The notes below the pieces were generated by a model. The model was given only the letters and a program-made list of their open reading frames with translations. It was not told the origin of the DNA and did not search any database. From Enterobacter hormaechei ATCC 49162 (GTDB lineage: Bacteria; Pseudomonadota; Gammaproteobacteria; Enterobacterales; Enterobacteriaceae), in contig NZ_MKEQ01000004.1 in assembly GCF_001875655.1 (NCBI RefSeq), positions 29,784-49,723 on the forward strand: 19,940 nucleotides of DNA, written 5' to 3'. Below, one piece after another: positions 15,021-19,463 of this stretch. The position numbers and the translations under genes were made by a program. Each line of letters opens with the position of its first letter. Position 1 is the first letter of the stretch.

Positions 15021-15105
15021 GGTCAGGCAGGAACTGAAAACCAAAACGCTTCGCATCGGTAAGCGTCTGTATCGGGTTGTTCACGAGACGGGAGTGCAGA
15101 AATGA
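15021..15105 (+). pseudogene. 3' part of the 50-aa membrane-protein gene cut by the transposon
   Basis: In frame with 8807-8874 after removal of the transposon and one GATCT copy. It encodes VRQELKTKTLRIGKRLYRVV and a short end, a basic tail after the membrane span. Its TGA overlaps the ATG of the next gene (ATGA), which confirms the reconstruction. It has no start of its own and is cut off from its promoter. Confidence 0.75.
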
Positions 15106-15407
15106 GCAATTTGACCTCTTTCGACTGGTGGCTGGCAACCTACCTCGTGGCGGCCGGCGTCGGATATGCCTTTTACATTGGTCAGTTAATCGTAAAGCTA
15201 CTGCTGATCAGATTTGCCAGCCATAAACGCATAGACGACGGTCTGTGGCGCCTGGGTTCTCTGCTGGAGACTCACTACGGCGAACTGAAGGAGAACGAAA
15301 CTATCACTATCCAAGCGAAGCGTTTTACGGCCATCATCACGAGAACGCCGGAACAGAAGGTGAGTTTGATCAAAAAGATAGCAACTGAACGAGTAACAGA
15401 AAAATAA
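15102..15407 (+). CDS. 101-aa membrane protein of unknown function
   Basis: The start overlaps the stop of the disrupted gene. Residues 8-37 (WWLATYLVAAGVGYAFYI, then GQLIVKLLLIRFA) form one long or two short membrane segments, followed by a soluble tail (LETHYGELKENETITIQ, VSLIKKIATERV). It is the last gene of the ligase operon, and the transposon now separates it from the promoter upstream of the ligase. It may therefore be poorly expressed or driven from the transposon. A copy of dyad A overlaps its stop codon. Function unknown. Confidence 0.7.
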   Translation: MSNLTSFDWWLATYLVAAGVGYAFYIGQLIVKLLLIRFASHKRIDDGLWRLGSLLETHYGELKENETITIQAKRFTAIITRTPEQKVSLIKKIATERVTEK

Positions 15408-15424
15408 GTATTTACTTACTTATC
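15403..15424. promoter_or_regulatory. dispersed 22-bp dyad (dyad A), copy before the structured RNA region
   Basis: AATAAGTA-TTTACT-TACTTATC, with perfect ATAAGTA/TACTTAT arms. No protein gene follows for more than 1.2 kb, so here the dyad would control a non-coding transcript. TATTAT (15425-15430) just after it could be a -10 element. Confidence 0.6.
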
Positions 15425-15479
15425 TATTATGTATAAGGTTCATTTGTTTTCGTTGAGACGCGACTGTTTGAACGTTAAA

Positions 15480-16150
15480 TATAACTGCAAACGAAGATAC
15501 GTACCTGGCAGTAGCCTAAGAAGCCAAACACCAGCGAGGTCAGTTTCCAGCCTCGTCACCGAAATGGGACACACTGAGCGAGTGTGATTGCAGAACGCAG
15601 GATAGGGCATGTTGCACCACCCATGCCCTATTCGATGAAGTAACAGGATGGGCGGTTGGTTTTCCTCATTCCATTCCATCATCCCGGTTTCAGCCAGCTG
15701 ACCGTCCATCCTGTTACGTCATTTCCATTACTTATGTCGTTTAATCTTGGGTTAAAAGCGGCGACGTAACCCGGCTGGCTTGGTTAGCCAGCGCACAACG
15801 TTGAGGTCACTGTTTTTCTTTTAATCATACAGGTGATTCCACAGAGCTGTAGTGACTGATCAATATGTTGGGTCGAACATAAATCGGTTCAGTGGCCTCA
15901 ACGTTGTGAAAGCAGGATTCTTTAACCCTCTGGTGAAATCATTGTTGCCTATGTAGCCCCTGGTTTCACAACATGGATGATTCCATACATCCAATAAGAT
16001 CGAAGAATCTGGCGGCCATCAACCGCCGAGAAGGATTCCAGATCTTCGCTCTATGTGAGCAAGCCACAAGCCTCGTCTGGCACTAACGTAAAGTGCAAGT
16101 TGCGGGAAAGTTCTTGGTTGCCTGGTTGTCCATGAACAAGTACCGCCGCG
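15480..16150 (+). ncRNA. candidate large structured non-coding RNA
   Basis: About 670 bases contain no credible gene but a dense series of inverted repeats. They are: 15535-15555 (5 bp), 15570-15586 (6 bp), 15603-15630 (TAGGGCATG/CATGCCCTA, 9 bp), 15640-15717 (17 bp, one mismatch), 15774-15792 (GCTGGCT/AGCCAGC, 7 bp), 15794-15908 (19 bp, one mismatch that a G-U pair would fill) enclosing 15864-15881 (6 bp), 15974-15993 (6 bp), 16001-16048 (11-12 bp with a bulge) enclosing 16011-16027 (5 bp), and 16080-16096 (5 bp). It lies between a regulatory dyad and a tRNA, in the same direction as a terminator at 16388. Limits are approximate. Large phage RNAs such as GOLLD and ROOL have this setting, but I cannot show homology. 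Confidence 0.45.
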
Positions 16151-16156
16151 AATAAT

Positions 16157-16231
16157 GATGGTGTAGCTCAGTGGTAGAGCGGTTGACTGTTAATCAACTG
16201 GTCGGTGGTTCGAGTCCACCCACCATCGCCA
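16157..16231 (+). tRNA. tRNA-Asn (anticodon GUU), CCA encoded
   Basis: The cloverleaf is complete. The acceptor stem is GATGGTG with CACCATC, the D arm GCTC/GAGC, the anticodon stem GTTGA/TCAAC with loop CTGTTAA (anticodon GTT), and the T stem GGTGG/CCACC with loop TTCGAGT. The discriminator base is G at 16228, and CCA follows at 16229-16231. A phage-borne tRNA-Asn may help late translation or replace a host tRNA damaged by defence nucleases. It lies inside the non-coding unit and is probably processed from a longer transcript. Confidence 0.96.
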
Positions 16232-16232
16232 A

Positions 16233-16315
16233 CACAGCGCTGAACGGTTTGGAGTTCGCCACCACCGTCCGAACGGAAAGACTCCGCAAATGTCGCCAGA
16301 CCGTTCAACGCTGTG
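16233..16315 (+). ncRNA. long nested hairpin directly after the tRNA
   Basis: CACAGCGCTGAACGGTTTGG (16233-16252) pairs with 16296-16315 over 20 bp with two positions that need G-U pairs or mismatches. Inside it GGAGT pairs with ACTCC, and GTTCG with CGAAC. It begins two bases after the encoded CCA, so it may be a processing or stability element, or the 3' domain of the upstream RNA. No gene is present here. Confidence 0.5.
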
Positions 16316-16387
16316 ATAGACACGGCAGACGTTCTTAACCATAGTGCTTCTTAGCATCGTAGTTACACTTTTTTCAGCGCAAAATCC

Positions 16388-16410
16388 AAAGGGGCTTCGG
16401 CCCCTTTTTT
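16388..16410 (+). terminator. strong Rho-independent terminator of the RNA/tRNA unit
   Basis: AAAGGGGC, tetraloop TTCG, GCCCCTTT, then a T-run to 16410. It ends the unit that contains the structured region, the tRNA and the post-tRNA hairpin. Confidence 0.93.
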
Positions 16411-16467
16411 GTTGATGGTTCTCGTCGCTTCCCACTGCTGTAATGCTATTTGTTGCCGGAATGAGAG

Positions 16468-16503
16468 GGTTAATGCTAATGTACGCGTACATTAGCATTA
16501 ACC
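16468..16503. repeat. perfect 36-bp palindrome
   Basis: The sequence reads GGTTAATGCTAATGTACG and then its exact reverse complement, centred between 16485 and 16486 on ACGCGT, with no spacer. A looser outer repeat TGTTGC/GCAACA lies at about 16451 and 16523. It is between the terminator and phoH. Perfect spacer-free palindromes of this size are typical of protelomerase target sites of linear phage-plasmids such as N15 and PY54, but could also be a binding site for a dimeric protein. No protelomerase is in the window. Confidence 0.7.
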
Positions 16504-16580
16504 AAGTTTCGATAACCGCGCAGCAACAGTCTTCCAAAGACTGAAACAATGAGTCTTGAATGTCTCATAAAAATGCAATT

Positions 16581-16602
16581 GATAAGTAATGACTTACCTA
16601 TT
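16581..16602. promoter_or_regulatory. dispersed 22-bp dyad (dyad A), copy before phoH
   Basis: GATAAGTA-ATGACT-TACCTATT, 46 bases before the phoH start at 16649. The possible upstream ATG at 16589 lies inside this site, which argues against it as the start. Confidence 0.6.
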
Positions 16603-16648
16603 ATTTGTCGGTATAGTTCTTTCGGTGACTCACTTGAAAGGACTCAAT

Positions 16649-17422
16649 ATGGGAAACAAACGTAAACAGGCGCGTCGCGCAGCTCGTCAGGCACTGAAGT
16701 CAAAGCCACGCATCCACGGCTACGAAATTGACACAATCATCGTTGACGAGCTGGCTGCCGCCCCTGCTCTGCCTCCGAAACCGAAGCGCGACAACTCTCC
16801 TCTCGAAGCGCGAAACGAGGCCCAGGCCCACTATCTCATCTCCCTCGATACCAAAACGCTAACGTTCGCCACTGGCGAAGCTGGCTGCGGTAAAACGTAC
16901 CTGGCCGCGGCCGTTGCAGCGCAGCGTCTACTTAATAAGGAAGTGGACAAGATCATCGTGACTCGTCCGGTATTGCAAGCAGACGAAGATCTGGGCTTCC
17001 TTCCGGGCGACATGAGCGAGAAGTTCGCTCCGTTCTTCCGGCCCGTCTATGACGTGCTACAGAAGCGTCTGGGTGGCTCGTTTCTCGAATACTGCTTAAA
17101 GCCAGAGGTGGCCAAAGTGGAGATTGCCCCCTTCGCTTACATGCGTGGGCGCACTTTCGAAAACGCTGTGGTAATTCTGGATGAAGCTCAAAACGTGACA
17201 GCGTCACAAATGAAAATGTTCCTGACCCGTATGGGAGAAAACGTCACGGTTATCGTTAACGGGGACATCACCCAATGCGATCTTCCTGGCAGCGTCAAAT
17301 CCGGGCTGGAAGACGCTATGGAGCGCTTTAAGCCGTCTGAATATGTTGGACGGATCGAGTTCGAGAGCGAGGACTGTGTACGGTCTGAGTTATGCAAAAT
17401 TGCGCTTGAAGCCTACCAATAA
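16649..17422 (+). CDS. phoH: PhoH-family ATPase
   Basis: This 257-aa protein is a PhoH-like P-loop ATPase, common in large phages; its cellular role is thought to concern RNA or nucleotide stress but is not settled. Walker A GEAGCGKT is at 76-83, the PhoH signature VTRPVLQADEDLGFLPGD at about 104-121, and Walker B VVILDEAQN at 174-182. The N-terminus is strongly basic (MGNKRKQARRAARQALKSK). I chose ATG 16649 because AAGGA lies six bases upstream; the alternative ATG 16589 adds a hydrophobic stretch and lies in the operator dyad. It begins a four-gene operon with small gaps or overlaps to 18262. Confidence 0.93.
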   Translation: MGNKRKQARRAARQALKSKPRIHGYEIDTIIVDELAAAPALPPKPKRDNSPLEARNEAQAHYLISLDTKTLTFATGEAGCGKTYLAAAVAAQRLLNKEVDKIIVTRPVLQADEDLGFLPGDMSEKFAPFFRPVYDVLQKRLGGSFLEYCLKPEVAKVEIAPFAYMRGRTFENAVVILDEAQNVTASQMKMFLTRMGENVTVIVNGDITQCDLPGSVKSGLEDAMERFKPSEYVGRIEFESEDCVRSELCKIALEAYQ

Positions 17423-17432
17423 GGAGATAAGC

Positions 17433-17636
17433 GTGACCAAAGAATATCTGCCTCACCAGCAGCGTGTGATAGAGGAACAGGAAGATCTGTCGCGCCGTAT
17501 TTTCAAGCTGGAGTGCTTCACAGCCACCGAGATTTTTAGTCGTCTCCCTCAAGTCGACCGCAACATGCTCATTAAGCAGCTGGACGCGATGAAAGCCTAT
17601 GAGCTAATTCTTCGTGCCCGAATCGCTCGTTTTTAA
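17433..17636 (+). CDS. Acb2/Tad1-hairpin-like small protein (candidate anti-CBASS)
   Basis: The start is GTG 17433 with AAGGAG six bases upstream; the longer frame back to 17343 overlaps phoH. The 67-aa protein is two helices with a turn: QQRVIEEQEDLSRRIFKLECF, then IFSRLPQVDRNMLIKQLDAM and KAYELILRARIARF. The pattern of a charged helix, a phenylalanine, a LP-x-x-D-R turn, a QL-x-x-M-x-x-Y helix and a final RIxxF is that of the small phage family now linked to Acb2 (T4 Vs.4 and relatives). Acb2 binds cyclic oligonucleotides and blocks CBASS defence. I recognise the pattern from memory; binding residues were not checked. Coupled between phoH and the gp49/66 gene. Confidence 0.65.
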   Translation: MTKEYLPHQQRVIEEQEDLSRRIFKLECFTATEIFSRLPQVDRNMLIKQLDAMKAYELILRARIARF

Positions 17637-17651
17637 CGTAAGGAAACCAAA

Positions 17652-18017
17652 ATGACCGATATGGATATCGAAAAAGAGATTGTGGCCAAAGGCAAAACGG
17701 CCGCGCGTGTTACCCCGGAACGCATTGAAGCTGTTATCTCAGGCGAATTTTACTTTACCGGCGCGGACGGATATCGCAGCTCACCGTTGTGGCTGAAGCA
17801 GGAAGAGCCTGAACCGGCCCCGCAATCACTCGAACTGCTGACATTCTGCGTTCTTGTGCTGGAGAACGGCTACACCGTAACCGGCGAGTCTGCGTGCGCC
17901 AGCCCGGAGAACTTTGATCCGGAGATCGGACGTAAAATTGCACGCCAGAACGCGATTGCCAAAATCTGGCCCCTGGAAGGCTATCTTCTCAAGCAGCAGC
18001 TGCACGAGGTGAAGTGA
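17652..18017 (+). CDS. N4 gp49 / Sf6 gp66 family protein
   Basis: The 121-aa protein matches the phage family named after N4 gp49 and Sf6 gene 66. It has the entry helix VTPERIEAVISGEFYFT, the central strand LLTFCVLVLENGYTVTGES, the hallmark ACASPENFDPEIGRKIAR, and an end with KIWPLEGYLLKQQL. The molecular function of the family is not known; it is widespread in early or DNA-metabolism regions of phages. TAAGGAAAC serves as its ribosome site. Its stop overlaps the glutaredoxin start (GTGATG), so the two are coupled. Confidence 0.92.
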   Translation: MTDMDIEKEIVAKGKTAARVTPERIEAVISGEFYFTGADGYRSSPLWLKQEEPEPAPQSLELLTFCVLVLENGYTVTGESACASPENFDPEIGRKIARQNAIAKIWPLEGYLLKQQLHEVK

Positions 18018-18262
18018 TGAAGGTCGTTATCTACGGACGGGATAATTGCTCATACTGCAAACGTGCGGTCGAGCTGGCGAAGCAGCTGCACGGCCACGGC
18101 TTTGGCGATTATGAATACATCGATATTGTGTCTGCCGGGATCGACAAAGAGAAGTTGAGCGACCTGGTTGGCAAGCCGGTGGAGACCATACCGCAGGTGT
18201 TCGTAAATGGCGAACCTATCGGGGGTTATACGGAATTTGCTGCTTTTGCGAGCACCCTGTAA
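18017..18262 (+). CDS. glutaredoxin
   Basis: This 81-aa glutaredoxin has active site CSYC at residues 11-14, the cis-proline segment TIPQVFVNG and the GGYTE glutathione-binding end, all in a thioredoxin-like fold. Phage glutaredoxins usually supply electrons to a phage ribonucleotide reductase for dNTP synthesis, which suggests a reductase elsewhere on this replicon. ATG 18017 overlaps the upstream stop; a GTG at 18014 would add one residue. A terminator follows within 10 bases and ends the phoH operon. Confidence 0.95.
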   Translation: MKVVIYGRDNCSYCKRAVELAKQLHGHGFGDYEYIDIVSAGIDKEKLSDLVGKPVETIPQVFVNGEPIGGYTEFAAFASTL

Positions 18263-18268
18263 TACAAT

Positions 18269-18294
18269 ACGGCTCCTTTTGGGGCCGTTTCTGT
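18269..18294 (+). terminator. terminator after the glutaredoxin gene
   Basis: ACGGCTCC (18269-18276) pairs with GGGGCCGT (18281-18288, one G-U) around loop TTTT. The tail TTTCTGTTT is U-rich but interrupted. Confidence 0.7.
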
Positions 18295-18358
18295 TTGTCG
18301 CAGTTTCAGGGAACGCGTACACTTAGTTACGAGCCAGCAAAAAGCAGGCAGATAAATC

Positions 18359-18883
18359 ATGAAAGACTCAATCACCAAAATCGCAATGGTTGTGGCACTG
18401 GCACTAAGCAGCCTGTCACACGGTTCTTATGCCAAAGATCACACCCATGAACGCAGCGCTATTACTTCAGGGGCGAGCGCACCATCCCTCGCAGAACTGC
18501 GCGAAAGTGTGGGTAAAATCCAGGAAGTTACCGCTGATGGCCGTGAAATTTACGCCAGACTGGATGCGTTGGCAGAACATGATTTTGAGCAGGCAAAGTT
18601 TGCCGCAGAAGGCTTACGTGCTGATGTAATTGGCTCCCTGGCAATTGCCGAGTTCTTATTCCAGGCATTACCAGAGATGTCGATCATCCGGTCTTACGAC
18701 AAAAACTCCACTGAATACAAGCTATGCAGGGCTGTCGCTGAGATGCGTCACGGGGCCAAAAATCTCGATAATCTGGTTAATCAGATCCTGACAGTTAGCC
18801 CTCTTCGCGAATCAGAAATTAGCCATGCGGCTCTTGCTGTTCTGGCAGCCAGTGGCACAGAGGCTTCGACCAAATGGCTCTGA
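18359..18883 (+). CDS. putative exported protein of unknown function, coupled to the YafO-like gene
   Basis: The 174-aa protein begins with a typical signal peptide: MKDSITK, hydrophobic IAMVVALALSSLSHG, and a likely cut after SYA (residue 25). The mature part is helical and has one cysteine (KLCRAVAEM). No family is recognised. A terminator and 70 bases of spacer precede it, so it has its own promoter, although I see no clear -35/-10 pair. Its 3' end overlaps the next gene by 10 bases. If that gene is a toxin, this position is where an antitoxin is expected, but an exported protein could not neutralise a cytoplasmic ribonuclease. An internal ATG at 18677 would give a 68-aa cytoplasmic product. 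Confidence 0.7.
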   Translation: MKDSITKIAMVVALALSSLSHGSYAKDHTHERSAITSGASAPSLAELRESVGKIQEVTADGREIYARLDALAEHDFEQAKFAAEGLRADVIGSLAIAEFLFQALPEMSIIRSYDKNSTEYKLCRAVAEMRHGAKNLDNLVNQILTVSPLRESEISHAALAVLAASGTEASTKWL

Positions 18884-19290
18884 TTGTCGAGATCAACCCC
18901 GATACACGCGCCGCATTTTTAGACCCCACTTTCAAAAAGTTCCCTGGATTGGAACAGCAGCTCATAGAGGAATTTATTTACTGCAAGGAGCACAACGCCA
19001 CAACGGATACCTTCGGCAGTGACGCCGTCTTCACTTTTCCACCTTATGCCGTAGACGCTCAACTCGCTCGCATCCACATCAAGCTACCCGACGAACAGCC
19101 CTGGCCACCTCGCACTCCAGATCGGCAGAAGAAGAGTAATACTTATTTAGTTTATGCACAGCATTTGTGGAATCCGGACAGATACTCCATTCTTGCAGTT
19201 GTTACCCCAGCACACGATCTCATGAGCGCCGCCAACACACAGTTAATCTCCCACTTTTCAGCCTGTGCTGAAGATTTTCACAACCGCTAA
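18874..19290 (+). CDS. YafO-like toxin (type II mRNA interferase family)
   Basis: The 138-aa protein resembles YafO of E. coli in order and spacing of conserved parts: FIYCKEH, then DTFGSDAVF, a strand with ARIHIKLPDE, PWPP, SNTYLVYAQ, YSILAVVTPAHDLM and a final helix with CAEDFHNR. YafO binds ribosomes and cuts mRNA during translation, with YafN as its partner. No YafN-like gene is present; the overlapping upstream gene encodes an apparently exported protein. The family match is by eye from remembered YafO sequence and is moderately sure. A solitary, repurposed or differently neutralised toxin is possible. Confidence 0.65.
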   Translation: MALIVEINPDTRAAFLDPTFKKFPGLEQQLIEEFIYCKEHNATTDTFGSDAVFTFPPYAVDAQLARIHIKLPDEQPWPPRTPDRQKKSNTYLVYAQHLWNPDRYSILAVVTPAHDLMSAANTQLISHFSACAEDFHNR

Positions 19291-19331
19291 AATCATCTTG
19301 CTTGTTTCTCAGATTTAAAAAAATCGACTCT

Positions 19332-19366
19332 CAATGATTCCATACCTATTAAGTATGGAATCATTG
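19332..19366. repeat. lox-like inverted repeat, 14-7-14 bp
   Basis: CAATGATTCCATAC (19332-19345) and GTATGGAATCATTG (19353-19366) are perfect inverted arms around the asymmetric 7-base spacer CTATTAA. Two 13-14-bp arms around 6-8 bases is the form of core sites for tyrosine recombinases (loxP 13-8-13). A recombinase gene starts 98 bases downstream, the same arrangement as loxP and cre in P1. No T-run follows on the right; an A-run on its left (from about 19317) would also allow a leftward terminator. Confidence 0.55.
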
Positions 19367-19416
19367 TACAAAACAGGCTATTTTATGGTTGATCATACAA
19401 AAACTTATGCCTAATA

Positions 19417-19436
19417 TACTGTTTATGCATACAGTA
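19417..19436. promoter_or_regulatory. LexA (SOS) box before the recombinase gene
   Basis: TACTGTTTATGCATACAGTA matches the LexA consensus TACTGTATATATATACAGTA at all CTGT/ACAG positions and in most of the centre. It overlaps TATACT (19415-19420), a plausible -10 element, and ends 27 bases before the recombinase ATG. The host SOS response would therefore control the recombinase. Confidence 0.85.
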
Positions 19437-19463
19437 AAAAGGGCTTCACTCAGTGAGTGGACG

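Noticed and set aside
15440..15709. 89-codon minus-strand frame in the RNA region
   Set aside because: It has no ribosome site or recognisable protein features and runs through several perfect hairpins, which explains the sequence better as structured RNA.
15640..15717. Inverted repeat GTAACAGGATGG... as a possible small mobile element end
   Set aside because: The arms are imperfect, there is no target duplication, and many other hairpins surround it; RNA structure is the simpler reading.
16190..16549. 119-codon minus-strand frame
   Set aside because: It covers the tRNA, the terminator and the 36-bp palindrome, so it is not a plausible gene.
16589..16648. Upstream ATG start for phoH adding 20 residues
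   Set aside because: It lies inside the regulatory dyad, lacks a ribosome site and adds a hydrophobic stretch not expected in PhoH. ATG 16649 has a good AAGGA.
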